Under the pieces are notes generated by a model. It saw only the letters and a program-made list of their open reading frames with translations. It was not told the origin of the DNA and ran no database searches. From NCBI GenBank assembly GCA_007117275.1, contig SKGV01000071.1:1-24388 (forward strand): DNA of 24,388 nucleotides, written 5' to 3'. Source of the stretch: Methylophaga sp. (lineage in GTDB: Bacteria; Pseudomonadota; Gammaproteobacteria; Nitrosococcales; Methylophagaceae). Each line of letters begins with the position of its first letter. The stretch's first letter is position 1. Shown here in pieces: positions 1-8,597 of the stretch. The position numbers and the translations under genes were made by a program.

Positions 1-1236
1 ATGGGTAAATCTGCACAAGTGCCCTTGCATGTCTGGTTGCCTGATTCGATGGAAGGTCCGACACCGATCTCTGCACTGATTCATGCCGCCACCATGGTAA
101 CTGCCGGCATTTTCATGGTGGCAAGAATGTCACCCTTGTTTGAGTGGTCAAGCACTGCATTATCCTTTGTGCTGGTGGTGGGTGCGGTGACGGCCTTGTT
201 TATGGGCCTGCTTGGATTGGTGCAAAACGATATCAAGCGAGTCATTGCCTATTCAACGCTATCTCAACTCGGATACATGACAGTGGCCTTGGGTGTTTCT
301 GCCTATGCCGCCGGTATTTTCCATTTGTTTACGCATGCCTTTTTCAAGGCGCTACTGTTTCTGGCGGCAGGCTCTGTGATTGTCGCACTGCATCATCAGC
401 AAGACATTCGAAAAATGGGTGGACTCAGACGTTTTCTACCCATCACCTATTGGACTAGCCTGATAGGGACTCTGTCATTGATTGGTTTTCCGGGCTTGTC
501 AGGCTTTTTCTCTAAAGATGCGATTATCGAAGCCGTTCATGCGTCGAGCATTCCGGGGGCTGGCTTTGCTTTGTGGGCAGTGATGATTGGTGTGTTTGTC
601 ACGGCGTTATATAGTTTCCGTTTATTTTTCTTGGTGTTTCATGGCAAGCCACGCTTTGACGCGCAAGAACATCCGCCCCATGAATCGCCCCAGTCGATTA
701 CTGTGCCACTGGTCTTGCTAGCGATTCCATCGGTGCTAGCCGGTTATCTCATTGGCGATATTGTGTATGGCGACTTTTTTAGCGGTGTGATTACTGTAAT
801 GCCGCAGAACGATGTTTTGGCAGCGGCGGGCTATGATGGACTGCTCGGTTTTGTGCTGCATGGCTTGACTGCCTTACCTGTCTGGCTGGCACTGGCAGGC
901 GTGTTGACTGCCTGGTTGTTGTATATCAAACGGCCTGAGCTTCCAGCGCAAATTCAGCAACGTTTTCCTCGTATTCACAAGGTTCTGGATAACAAATACG
1001 GTTTTGATGGTTTTAATGATTGTGTGTTTGCCGGTGGTTCACGTGGACTTGGTAATTTGCTGTCAAATGCCGGTGACCGTGTAATGATTGACGGAGTTGT
1101 GGTGAATGGTACTGCGAAGCTTATCAATCTGATCGCTAGGTTAGGTCGGCATATGCAGACCGGCTATTTATACCATTATGCGTTTGCCATGATCCTAGGG
1201 GTGTGGCTGATGCTCACCTGGTTTGTGAAAGGGTGA
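1..1236 (+). CDS. nuoL: NADH-quinone oxidoreductase subunit L, 3' part (5' end outside window)
   Basis: This is the C-terminal 411 residues of NuoL, a proton-pumping antiporter-like membrane subunit of respiratory complex I. The reading frame is open from base 1. The ATG there is an internal Met, because the following GKSAQVPLHVWLPDSMEGPT is a core motif from the middle of NuoL and the family is usually 600-680 residues. Other hallmarks are SALIHAATMVTAG, the QNDIKRVIAYSTLSQLGYM helix (residues about 75-94), FHLFTHAFFKALLFLAAGS (about 107-125) and GFPGLSGFFSKD (about 162-173). Many hydrophobic segments follow, with a final helix at the C terminus that ends the lateral arm. The nuoM start codon lies 7 bases after the stop, so the two are in one operon. 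Identity is certain; only the true start cannot be seen. Confidence 0.97.
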   Translation: MGKSAQVPLHVWLPDSMEGPTPISALIHAATMVTAGIFMVARMSPLFEWSSTALSFVLVVGAVTALFMGLLGLVQNDIKRVIAYSTLSQLGYMTVALGVSAYAAGIFHLFTHAFFKALLFLAAGSVIVALHHQQDIRKMGGLRRFLPITYWTSLIGTLSLIGFPGLSGFFSKDAIIEAVHASSIPGAGFALWAVMIGVFVTALYSFRLFFLVFHGKPRFDAQEHPPHESPQSITVPLVLLAIPSVLAGYLIGDIVYGDFFSGVITVMPQNDVLAAAGYDGLLGFVLHGLTALPVWLALAGVLTAWLLYIKRPELPAQIQQRFPRIHKVLDNKYGFDGFNDCVFAGGSRGLGNLLSNAGDRVMIDGVVVNGTAKLINLIARLGRHMQTGYLYHYAFAMILGVWLMLTWFVKG

Positions 1237-1243
1237 CGGGGCC

Positions 1244-2758
1244 ATGACCTTAACCGATTTACCAATGTTAAGCCTACTTATCTGGTTGCCAATAGTCGGT
1301 GGCTTGATATTGCTGATGATGCCGGCTGAACATCGAGCAATACGACCGGTTGGACTGCTCACGTCGCTGCTGACGTTTGTAGTGTCATTGTTATTAATTA
1401 TCGGTTTTGACAGCAGCACTCATGAAATGCAGTTTGTCGAGCGACTGTCGTGGGTGCGTGCATTCAATATTGAGTATTACCTGGGTATCGATGGTTTTTC
1501 CATGCCCTTGATTGTGTTGACCACATTCTCGACCTTGTTGGTAGTCATCGCAGCTTGGGAGGTTATCAAGGACCGTCTGCATTATTATCTGGCCGCTTTC
1601 TTGATCATGGAAGGCATGATGATTGGTGTCTTTTCGGCGTTGGATGCCATCTTGTTTTACGTGTTCTTTGAGGCGATGTTGATACCACTGTTTCTGGTCA
1701 TCGGCATCTGGGGTGGCCCCAATCGGGTATATGCCACGCTGAAGTTTTTCCTCTACACCTTTCTAGGTTCGGTGTTTTTATTGTTGGCATTGCTGTACCT
1801 GCAGTTTCAAACGGGCAGTTTTGCCATTGTTGATTATCACGCGGTGCCGCTAACGCTGAACCAGCAAATATGGTTGTTTTTGGCATTTTTGATCGCCTTT
1901 GCCGTAAAAATACCGATGTGGCCAGTGCATACCTGGCTGCCTGATGCTCACGTAGAAGCACCTACCGGTGGTTCGATTATTCTGGCTGCCATCACGCTGA
2001 AGATTGGCGGCTATGGCTTGTTACGTTTTGCCCTGCCTATCACTCCAGATGCCAGCATGACACTTGACTGGCTGGTCATCATGTTGTCATTGATAGCGGT
2101 GGTGTATATCGGTTTTGTGGCACTGGCTCAAACCGATATGAAAAAACTGATTGCCTATTCGAGTATCGCGCATATGGGCTTTGTCACCCTGGGCCTGTTT
2201 ATTGTGTTTCGTATCTTTGCCAATACTAATAATGGCTATGGTGAAGTGCTGGCTATTGAGGGCGCTATGGTGCAAATGATCTCTCATGGCTTTATCGCCG
2301 CTGCCATGTTCCTGAGTGTGGGCGTGTTGTATGACCGCATGCACAGCCGAGATATCTATGCTTACGGCGGCGTTGCCAATCGCATGCCAATATTTACCGC
2401 ATTTGCCGTCTTTTTTGCCATGGCCAATGCAGGTCTGCCGGGAACCTCCGGTTTTGTCGGCGAGTTTATGGTGATTTTGGCGGCATTTCAGGCGAATTTT
2501 TGGTACGCATTCTTGGCCGCTACCACATTGATCATCGGCGCCGCTTACACATTATGGATGGTCAAGCGGGTATTTTTTGGTGAGATAGCCAATGAGCAGG
2601 TAGCAGCTTTGCAGGATGTCAATCGGCGAGAATTCTTCATGTTGGCATCACTCGCGGCCATAGTGCTGTTGATAGGTGTTTGGCCTGATCCCTTGTTGTC
2701 GGTGATGCATGCCTCAGTAGAAAATCTGCTCACCCAACTGGCACAAAGCAAGCTGTAG
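1244..2758 (+). CDS. nuoM: NADH-quinone oxidoreductase subunit M
   Basis: NuoM is a proton-translocating antiporter-like subunit of complex I in the inner membrane. The 504-residue length is normal for the family. Visible hallmarks are YYLGIDGFSMPL (about 78-89), the FFEAMLIPLF helix with the conserved membrane Glu at about residue 143, the AVKIPMWPVHTWLPDAHVEAPT segment with the key Lys at about 222, and QTDMKKLIAYSSIAHMG for the later helices. The protein is almost entirely transmembrane. The ATG at 1244 follows the nuoL stop by 7 bases and is preceded by a G-rich stretch rather than a classic Shine-Dalgarno, so coupling to nuoL translation is likely. nuoN starts 10 bases after the stop. 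Confidence 0.98.
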   Translation: MTLTDLPMLSLLIWLPIVGGLILLMMPAEHRAIRPVGLLTSLLTFVVSLLLIIGFDSSTHEMQFVERLSWVRAFNIEYYLGIDGFSMPLIVLTTFSTLLVVIAAWEVIKDRLHYYLAAFLIMEGMMIGVFSALDAILFYVFFEAMLIPLFLVIGIWGGPNRVYATLKFFLYTFLGSVFLLLALLYLQFQTGSFAIVDYHAVPLTLNQQIWLFLAFLIAFAVKIPMWPVHTWLPDAHVEAPTGGSIILAAITLKIGGYGLLRFALPITPDASMTLDWLVIMLSLIAVVYIGFVALAQTDMKKLIAYSSIAHMGFVTLGLFIVFRIFANTNNGYGEVLAIEGAMVQMISHGFIAAAMFLSVGVLYDRMHSRDIYAYGGVANRMPIFTAFAVFFAMANAGLPGTSGFVGEFMVILAAFQANFWYAFLAATTLIIGAAYTLWMVKRVFFGEIANEQVAALQDVNRREFFMLASLAAIVLLIGVWPDPLLSVMHASVENLLTQLAQSKL

Positions 2759-2768
2759 AGGACTGATA

Positions 2769-4202
2769 ATGCCATTTTCGCTCACCAATCCATCTTATGC
2801 CTTGCCCGAAATGCTCATGCTCGGCCTTGCCCTGACACTATTGTTGTTTATTGCTTTTACAGGCAAAGATAAAATCAACTGGACTTACGCACTGACGCAG
2901 TTGTCACTTTTTGCGACGGCACTGGTGATTGTGTTAACAATGGGTGAGCAGGGCCTGGCCTTTAGTAACACCTACATCAAAGATTCACTTTCTGACGTAC
3001 TCAAACTCAGTATCTGTCTGATTAATATGCTGGTACTGCTATACAGTCACGATTACCTCAAAGATCGCGGCCTGCTGCAAGGCGAGTTTTATGTGTTGGT
3101 ATTGTTTGCCACGCTGGGCATGATGGTATTAGTGTCAGCATCACATTTCCTCACCTTGTATCTGGGACTTGAGCTAATGTCTCTCTGTCTCTATGCATTG
3201 GTTGCGATGCACCGTGACTCGTTTATCGCCACAGAAGCAGCCATGAAATACTTTATCCTCGGGGCAATTGCCTCGGGCATGTTGTTGTATGGTATGTCGA
3301 TTATCTATGGTGTCACAGGCAACTTAGCGCTGGCAGATATTGCACTAGCCATTGATAGCGGCATGATGAACAACACTGTGCTCAGTTTTGGGTTGGTGTT
3401 TATTGTCATCGGCGTGGCCTTTAAGTTTGGTGCGGTGCCTTTCCATATGTGGCTACCAGATGTCTATCAAGGTGCACCCACAGCGGTGACGCTGTTTTTG
3501 GCCGCAGCCCCTAAAGTCGCCGCGTTTGCTATGTTGATTCGCCTGATGCTTGATGGCCTTGGCGGCGTGCAGGATGCCTGGCAGGACATGCTGATCATGC
3601 TGGCGGTACTGTCGATGATTGTCGGTAATCTGGTCGCAATCGTCCAGACAAACCTGAAACGAATGCTGGCGTATTCGACCATTTCGCATGTCGGTTTTTT
3701 ACTGCTAGGGGTATTGTCCGGAACAGCTGAAGGCTATGCTGCCTCAATGTTCTACACCTTGGTCTATGCACTGATGACGCTGGGTGGTTTTGGCATGATT
3801 TTGCTGCTCAGCAAGCAGGGTTTTGAGGCGGAGGAAATTGCCGATTACAAGGGACTGGGCAAGTCACAACCCTGGTATGCGCTGATGATGCTTATTTTGA
3901 TGTTTTCAATGGCTGGCATCCCGCCGTTGGCAGGCTTTTATGCCAAGCTAACGGTCATCAAGGCAGTGGTCGATGTAAATCTGATTGCAGTCGCAGTGAT
4001 TGCAGTGTTGATGTCTGTCATTGGTGCCTACTACTACCTACGAGTTATCAAGGTCATGTATTTTGATGCGCCGGAACAACAGCTTACCGTGCAGGTTTCG
4101 GCTCCAGCGCGTATCATGTTTAGCTCGAATGTTTTGTTGGTGTTGGGACTGGGCCTTTTTCCGGGATCGTTGCTGGCACTTTGTATCACTGTTATGAGTT
4201 AG
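2769..4202 (+). CDS. nuoN: NADH-quinone oxidoreductase subunit N
   Basis: NuoN is the third antiporter-like proton channel of complex I. The 477 residues match the family length. Recognisable motifs are LYLGLELMSLCLYALVA (about 126-142, with the conserved membrane Glu), AFKFGAVPFHMWLPDVYQGA (about 217-236, with the pumping Lys) and QTNLKRMLAYSTISHVGFLL (about 293-312). The start is supported by an AGAGGA Shine-Dalgarno about 7 bases before the ATG. It is the last canonical nuo gene here. A DUF2818 gene begins two bases after its stop. NuoL, M and N in this order is the usual 3' end of bacterial nuo operons. Confidence 0.98.
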   Translation: MPFSLTNPSYALPEMLMLGLALTLLLFIAFTGKDKINWTYALTQLSLFATALVIVLTMGEQGLAFSNTYIKDSLSDVLKLSICLINMLVLLYSHDYLKDRGLLQGEFYVLVLFATLGMMVLVSASHFLTLYLGLELMSLCLYALVAMHRDSFIATEAAMKYFILGAIASGMLLYGMSIIYGVTGNLALADIALAIDSGMMNNTVLSFGLVFIVIGVAFKFGAVPFHMWLPDVYQGAPTAVTLFLAAAPKVAAFAMLIRLMLDGLGGVQDAWQDMLIMLAVLSMIVGNLVAIVQTNLKRMLAYSTISHVGFLLLGVLSGTAEGYAASMFYTLVYALMTLGGFGMILLLSKQGFEAEEIADYKGLGKSQPWYALMMLILMFSMAGIPPLAGFYAKLTVIKAVVDVNLIAVAVIAVLMSVIGAYYYLRVIKVMYFDAPEQQLTVQVSAPARIMFSSNVLLVLGLGLFPGSLLALCITVMS

Positions 4203-4204
4203 TT

Positions 4205-4510
4205 ATGTCTGTCGCTGCGTTATTGTTGTTATGGTTTGTCTTGGCCAGTTTGCCTTGGGTAAACGAGCGGGTCTTTGTTGTCATTAAACTCAGCTCAGCC
4301 AAATCTGCCTGGGTGCGTCTCGGCGAGTTGATAGTTTATTATCTTGTCGCTTTAATGATCGCGGCAGGTTTTGAGCAGCGATTTTCCGGCAATATCTATC
4401 AACAAGACTGGGAATTTTTTGTCACCACACTTTGCTTGTTTTTGGTGCTTGCCGTACCGGCAGTTGTCTATCGACACCAGTGGCTACCTGCGCAACTAAA
4501 ACAGCGTTAG
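4205..4510 (+). CDS. DUF2818 small membrane protein, nuo-associated
   Basis: This is a 101-residue hydrophobic protein matching the DUF2818 family, which is often found directly after nuoN in beta- and gammaproteobacteria. I see an N-terminal helix (about 3-20) followed by the family-like PWVNERVF, a second helix (about 40-57, with GELIVYYLVALMIA) and then EQRFSGNIYQQDWEFFVTTLCLFL, which leads into a third helix and a VYRHQWL end. No catalytic residues are evident. An upstream in-frame ATG at 4181 exists, but it lies inside nuoN. The start at 4205, two bases after the nuoN stop, gives the usual family N terminus and suggests translational coupling. A role in complex I assembly or stability is inferred from neighbourhood only. 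Confidence 0.85.
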   Translation: MSVAALLLLWFVLASLPWVNERVFVVIKLSSAKSAWVRLGELIVYYLVALMIAAGFEQRFSGNIYQQDWEFFVTTLCLFLVLAVPAVVYRHQWLPAQLKQR

Positions 4511-4531
4511 AGTCACACTTTTAATGTAATA

Positions 4532-4582
4532 CCCCATACACAACCGTGTAACAGGGCCTGCCGCAGTGCTGCGCAATTGGGG
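4532..4582 (+). other. Possible structured RNA element between nuo and EF-G genes
   Basis: Nested complementary segments lie in the 166-base gap: CCCCA at 4532-4536 can pair with TGGGG at 4578-4582. It would enclose a TACAC/GTGTA hairpin with an AACC loop (4537-4550) and a CGCA/TGCG hairpin with a GTGC loop (4562-4573). No T-run follows, so it is not a typical intrinsic terminator. It could be a processing site, a weak terminator for the nuo transcript, or chance. It does not match a riboswitch class I know. Confidence 0.25.
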
Positions 4583-4627
4583 ATGCATAGACCGTCATTC
4601 TGGTTTAGAATTGTCGGGTTTAACTCT

Positions 4628-4658
4628 TTGCTGATGACGATCATCGCTTTTTGATAAT
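4628..4658 (+). promoter_or_regulatory. Candidate promoter for the EF-G gene
   Basis: TTGCTG at 4628-4633 resembles a -35 box. TGATAA at 4652-4657, or the overlapping GATAAT at 4653-4658, resembles a -10 box with an 18-19 base spacer, slightly long. It would give a very short leader before the ATG at 4677, whose ribosome site is AGGA close to the start. This rests on sequence resemblance only. Confidence 0.3.
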
Positions 4659-4676
4659 TTACAGAGAACAGGATTT

Positions 4677-6773
4677 ATGGCTGCTTCCGATCTATCCAAA
4701 TACCGCAATATCGGTATCTTCGCCCACGTTGATGCCGGCAAGACCACCACCACTGAACGTATTCTTAAACTGACCGGTAAAATTCACAAGACCGGTGAGG
4801 TTCACGAAGGTGAGTCCACCATGGACTTCATGGAACAGGAAGCCGAGCGCGGCATTACTATTCAGTCTGCCGCCACGACCTGTGCTTGGAAAGGCCATCG
4901 TCTGAATGTTATTGATACCCCAGGTCACGTTGATTTCACCATTGAAGTATACCGTTCACTGAAAGTTCTGGACGGCGGTATCGGCGTATTCTGCGGTAGC
5001 GGTGGTGTAGAGCCCCAATCTGAAACCAACTGGCGTTATGCCAACGATTCTGAAGTATCTCGTCTGATTTATGTCAACAAATTGGATCGTATGGGTGCTG
5101 ACTTCTATCGTGTTGTCAAGCAAGTTGAAGATGTCTTGGCCGCCACTCCGCTGGTGATGGTACTGCCTATCGGCATCGAAGACGAGTTCAAGGGCGTGGT
5201 TGATCTACTGACCCGTAAAGCTTGGTACTGGCCAGACGAGAAAGATCCTGAAAACTTCAGCATCGAAGAGCCGCCTGAAGAGATGGCTGACCAAATCGAA
5301 GAATGGCGTGAAAAACTGATCGAAACTGCGGTTGAGCAGGATGATGATCTGATGGAACGCTACTTAGAGGGTGATGAGCCATCAGTGGACGATCTGAAAA
5401 AATGCATCCGTAAAGGCACATTGAACTTGGCTTTCTTCCCGACCTACTGTGGTAGTTCGTTCAAAAATAAAGGTCTGCAACTGGTGCTAGATGCAGTTGT
5501 TGATTATCTGCCTGACCCGACTGAAGTTGATCCACAACCAGAAGTTGACCTCGAAGGTAACGAAACCGGCAATGTCGCTAAAGTTGAAATCAATGCCCCA
5601 TTACGCGCACTGGCGTTCAAAATCATGGATGACCGTTTCGGTGCGCTGACATTCGTTCGTGTTTACTCAGGGGAGCTGAAAAAAGGTGACACCATTCTCA
5701 ACACCTTTACGGGCAAGACTGAGCGTGTTGGCCGCATGGTGGAAATGCATGCCAATGACCGTAACGAGCTGGATTATGCCCATGCTGGTGACATCATCGC
5801 AATTGTGGGGATGAAAGACGTACAAACCGGTCACACCCTGTGTGATCCGAAAAACCCAGCCACACTCGAACCGATGGTCTTCCCGGATCCAGTTATCTCT
5901 ATCGCCATCGCGCCTAAAGACAAAGGCTCTGCTGAAAAACTCGGTATCGCACTGGGCAAAATGATCAAAGAAGATCCTTCATTCCGTGTTGAAACTGACG
6001 AAGACAGTGGCGAAACAATCATGAAAGGTATGGGTGAGCTGCATCTGGATATCAAAGTCGACATCCTCAAGCGTACCCACGGCATCGATGTGATTGTTGG
6101 TGAGCCACAAGTCGCCTACCGTGAAACCATCACGCAACGCGTTGAAGACAGCTACACCCACAAGAAACAATCGGGTGGTTCTGGTCAGTTTGGTCGAATT
6201 GATTACATCATTGAACCAGGCGAGCCTGGCAGCGGTTTCCAATTTGAGTCTACAGTTACCGGTGGTACAGTGCCGCGTGAATACTGGCCTGCAGTTGAGG
6301 GTGGTTTCAAGAAGATGATGGGCCGTGGTGTACTGGCGGGCTTCCCGCTGCTGGACGTTAAAATTAATTTGTTTGACGGTGCGTTCCACGCCGTTGACTC
6401 ATCAGCAATCGCGTTTGAATTGGCATCTATGGGCGGTTTCCGTCAGTCAATTCCTAAAGCCGGTCCTCAACTGCTTGAACCAATCATGAAAGTTGACGTG
6501 TTCACCCCAGAAGACAATGTCGGTGACGTTATCGGTGATTTGAACCGTCGACGTGGCATGATCAAATCTCAAGATGCCGGTGCAACGGGTGTTCGCATCA
6601 AAGCTGAAGTGCCACTGAGCGAAATGTTTGGCTATATCGGTACGCTGCGTACCATGACCTCTGGTCGTGGTCAGTTCTCAATGGAATTCTTGCACTATCT
6701 GCCATGTCCTCGTAACGTGTCAGAAGAAGTAATCAAAGAAACCAAAGAGCGCGAAGCCGCTGCTAAGAAATAA
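4677..6773 (+). CDS. fusA: Elongation factor G, second-class (FusA2-like) paralogue
   Basis: This is a ribosomal translocase GTPase of 698 residues, full family length. The G1 motif AHVDAGKT is at 16-23, switch II DTPGH at 80-84 and NKLD at 134-137 where canonical EF-G has NKMD. Domain II begins near 305 (LRALAFKIMDDRFGALTFVR), and domains III-V run to the C terminus (GELHLDIKVDILKR; QSGGSGQFGRI; NRRRGMIKSQDAGATG). The GITIQSAATTC and FCGSGGVEPQSETNWRYA wording is, as I recall, that of the second EF-G class seen in gammaproteobacteria rather than the str-operon copy. The location fits: rpsL, rpsG and tuf are not beside it. It therefore probably supplements another EF-G, in translocation or ribosome recycling. 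Codon use looks highly biased, as in strongly expressed genes. A strong terminator follows directly. Confidence 0.93.
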   Translation: MAASDLSKYRNIGIFAHVDAGKTTTTERILKLTGKIHKTGEVHEGESTMDFMEQEAERGITIQSAATTCAWKGHRLNVIDTPGHVDFTIEVYRSLKVLDGGIGVFCGSGGVEPQSETNWRYANDSEVSRLIYVNKLDRMGADFYRVVKQVEDVLAATPLVMVLPIGIEDEFKGVVDLLTRKAWYWPDEKDPENFSIEEPPEEMADQIEEWREKLIETAVEQDDDLMERYLEGDEPSVDDLKKCIRKGTLNLAFFPTYCGSSFKNKGLQLVLDAVVDYLPDPTEVDPQPEVDLEGNETGNVAKVEINAPLRALAFKIMDDRFGALTFVRVYSGELKKGDTILNTFTGKTERVGRMVEMHANDRNELDYAHAGDIIAIVGMKDVQTGHTLCDPKNPATLEPMVFPDPVISIAIAPKDKGSAEKLGIALGKMIKEDPSFRVETDEDSGETIMKGMGELHLDIKVDILKRTHGIDVIVGEPQVAYRETITQRVEDSYTHKKQSGGSGQFGRIDYIIEPGEPGSGFQFESTVTGGTVPREYWPAVEGGFKKMMGRGVLAGFPLLDVKINLFDGAFHAVDSSAIAFELASMGGFRQSIPKAGPQLLEPIMKVDVFTPEDNVGDVIGDLNRRRGMIKSQDAGATGVRIKAEVPLSEMFGYIGTLRTMTSGRGQFSMEFLHYLPCPRNVSEEVIKETKEREAAAKK

Positions 6774-6791
6774 GCGTCCAGCGTTAACAAC

Positions 6792-6822
6792 AAAAAAGGG
6801 GCGATATATCGCCCCTTTTTTT
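6792..6822. terminator. Bidirectional intrinsic terminator between EF-G and chrA
   Basis: The perfect palindrome GGGGCGATATATCGCCCC is flanked by A6 on the left and T7 on the right. It can therefore stop the EF-G transcript on the plus strand and the convergent rluD-cytochrome-chrA transcript on the minus strand. Confidence 0.95.
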
Positions 6823-6867
6823 ATGCCCAGGAGACTCGCCCTGCAATACCTTGGATTGCTAAGCGTA

Positions 6868-8046
6868 TCAGTTCAGCAAAGGCAGTATTGATAAGCCGAG
6901 TGATGCAACGAGACAGAAGCAGACAACCCACAGCGCGGATTGTTTAAGCGCGGTCAGAATGAGAAATCCAAGCAAGGCTATAATTACGTCAGTCCAGTGA
7001 TGAAGACTGCTGGTGATAATGGGGTCATACAAAGCAGCAGCCAACAGCCCGACAACCGCAGCATTGACACCCACAATGGCAGCGCTGGCCTTTGGAATTG
7101 ACGCAATTTTTGCCCAGAAGGGTAGTACCGCAAGCAGCAATAAAAATCCGGGCAGGAAGATGCCCATAATCGCAATCAGCGCGCCCAAGCTTGCAGGTAA
7201 TCCGGTATTAATTTCGGCACCCAGATAACTGGCAAATGTGAACAAAGGGCCTGGCACAGCTTGAGCAGCACCATACCCTGCCAAGAAGGTATCTGTATCC
7301 ACCCAGCCATAACCGACCGTACTTTGTTCAAGAAGTGGTAGCACCACATGGCCGCCGCCGAATACCAGTGCGCCAGCCTGATAGAAAGTGGCAAACATAT
7401 TCAAGGGCGTACTTTGCGCTGTGGGTAAAACAATGCTAAACAACAATAAGCTTGCAAATAGCAGCGCAAAAAAAGTGGCCAGTCTGCTTGAGTAGTTGAC
7501 GGACAACTGACTGATTGGCGTTGTGAGATGTCGGCACATGACAAGGCCGAACAGTGCTCCCATGACAATGACAAGTAACTGCATCCACAAATGGCTGAAC
7601 AACAGCAAAATCCATAGTGTAAGTAGGGCGATGAAACGTCTGGGCCTGTCGGGGGTAAGGCTTTTGGACATGCTAAACACGGCATGCGCAACAACTGCCA
7701 CTGCGACTAGTTTCAGGCCCTGAATAATTGCCTGACCGCTGGCATTGTCAAGATAGATAGCAAAGCTGGCAAAAGCAAACAAGGCCACTGCAGAAGGCAG
7801 GGTAAAGGCAACGAACGCTGCAAAGGCTCCGAGCCAGCCTGCCCGCATCAAGCCAATCGCGAAACCCATTTGGCTGCTGGCCGGGCCCGGCAAAAACTGA
7901 CAAATGGCAAGCAATTGCGAAAACTGCTGCTCAGTGATCCATTGTCTGTGTTCAACAAATTCCTGCCGAAAGAAACCAATATGCGCGACAGGCCCACCAA
8001 ATGCTGTCAGACCCAGTTTGCCAAAGGCTTTTGATATTTCAATCAT
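6868..8046 (-). CDS. chrA: ChrA-family chromate transporter
   Basis: This is a 392-residue inner-membrane protein of the CHR family, long form with two homologous halves. The N-terminal half begins ISKAFGKLGLTAFGGPVAHIGF (about 3-24) and has QFLPGPASSQMGFAIG (about 50-65). The second half carries VFGGGHVVLPLLEQ and AAQAVPGPLFTFASYLGAE, the paired GGP/GGGH and PGP signatures of the family. About ten to twelve hydrophobic segments are present. Family members export chromate, but many chromosomal homologues have not been tested and could move another oxyanion. The start codon overlaps the stop of the upstream cytochrome gene in an ATGA, so translation is probably coupled. It ends near the bidirectional terminator. 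No chrB regulator is nearby. Confidence 0.93.
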   Translation of the reverse strand: MIEISKAFGKLGLTAFGGPVAHIGFFRQEFVEHRQWITEQQFSQLLAICQFLPGPASSQMGFAIGLMRAGWLGAFAAFVAFTLPSAVALFAFASFAIYLDNASGQAIIQGLKLVAVAVVAHAVFSMSKSLTPDRPRRFIALLTLWILLLFSHLWMQLLVIVMGALFGLVMCRHLTTPISQLSVNYSSRLATFFALLFASLLLFSIVLPTAQSTPLNMFATFYQAGALVFGGGHVVLPLLEQSTVGYGWVDTDTFLAGYGAAQAVPGPLFTFASYLGAEINTGLPASLGALIAIMGIFLPGFLLLLAVLPFWAKIASIPKASAAIVGVNAAVVGLLAAALYDPIITSSLHHWTDVIIALLGFLILTALKQSALWVVCFCLVASLGLSILPLLN

Positions 8047-8564
8047 CGTGGTGTTTTTTGATTAGTCTGGTCTGATATGAGATGAAACAGCGGTTGTTGG
8101 TTCATAAAGGCAACACCTTCAGCAATATGGCAGGCCATGCAGGCGTCAGTCGCCATTCGAAAGGCGTGGAAAACCGCTGCTTTATCCTCACTGGCCAAAG
8201 CCTCTGAGAAGCCAAGCCATGGCGCTCCAAGGAAAATAGCTTCTGCGCTGGCGCGTCTGGCAGGACGTTTCATGATTCCGTTTTCAAGTGCCGCTCTGAT
8301 CTTATCCCAATGATAATCAGCCAACAGCCAGTTTTCTTCATTGATAGCATGAAAGGTGTGCTGATATCGCTGACCTATCTCTTGCATGGATGCGCTAAAG
8401 CCACCAAGATACGCTTGCAGCCGCTCATCGCGGAGCGTTTTGCTCTCTGCTTCGGTCAGCCAATTATTGCTTGTCGTTTGGCGAATATCATCCGCACTGC
8501 TGATGCCCACTGTCAGGCTCAGATACAGACACATCATGCTTACTTTGCTCAAAAGTGTCATCAT
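8043..8564 (-). CDS. Secreted mono-heme c-type cytochrome (class II-like layout)
   Basis: This is a 173-residue protein with an N-terminal signal peptide (hydrophobic MMCLYLSLTVGISSA, cleavage probably before DDIR). A single CxxCH heme site, CMACH, lies near the C terminus (C142, C145, H146). A heme site at the end of a mostly helical protein recalls cytochrome c'-type bundles. The sequence around it (AVFHAFRMATDACMACHIAEG) resembles uncharacterised periplasmic cytochromes of that kind. I chose the ATG at 8564 because AAGGTTGGG lies just upstream and the signal peptide then starts properly; an in-frame ATG at 8597 would add 11 residues. It sits between rluD and chrA and overlaps chrA by 4 bases. 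It could pass electrons to or from a periplasmic partner; none is identified here. Confidence 0.75.
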   Translation of the reverse strand: MMTLLSKVSMMCLYLSLTVGISSADDIRQTTSNNWLTEAESKTLRDERLQAYLGGFSASMQEIGQRYQHTFHAINEENWLLADYHWDKIRAALENGIMKRPARRASAEAIFLGAPWLGFSEALASEDKAAVFHAFRMATDACMACHIAEGVAFMNQQPLFHLISDQTNQKTPR

Positions 8565-8597
8565 AATAATCCCAACCTTATCTGCAATAAATGACAA

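Noticed and set aside
1..3. ATG at base 1 as the nuoL start codon
   Set aside because: The sequence after it belongs to the middle of NuoL and the family is about 200 or more residues longer, so the gene continues upstream of the window.
4511..4676. tRNA or known riboswitch in the gap before EF-G
   Set aside because: No cloverleaf, conserved T-loop or known riboswitch core could be made out; only short nested stems are present.
5979..6389. 136-codon minus-strand frame opposite the EF-G gene
   Set aside because: It lies wholly within a strongly conserved gene on the other strand and has no ribosome site; such shadows are common opposite codon-biased genes.
8564..8597. Upstream ATG at 8597 as the start of the class II-like cytochrome
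   Set aside because: It would put 11 extra residues before the signal peptide and lies right beside the rluD stop; the AAGGTTGGG ribosome site fits the ATG at 8564 better.
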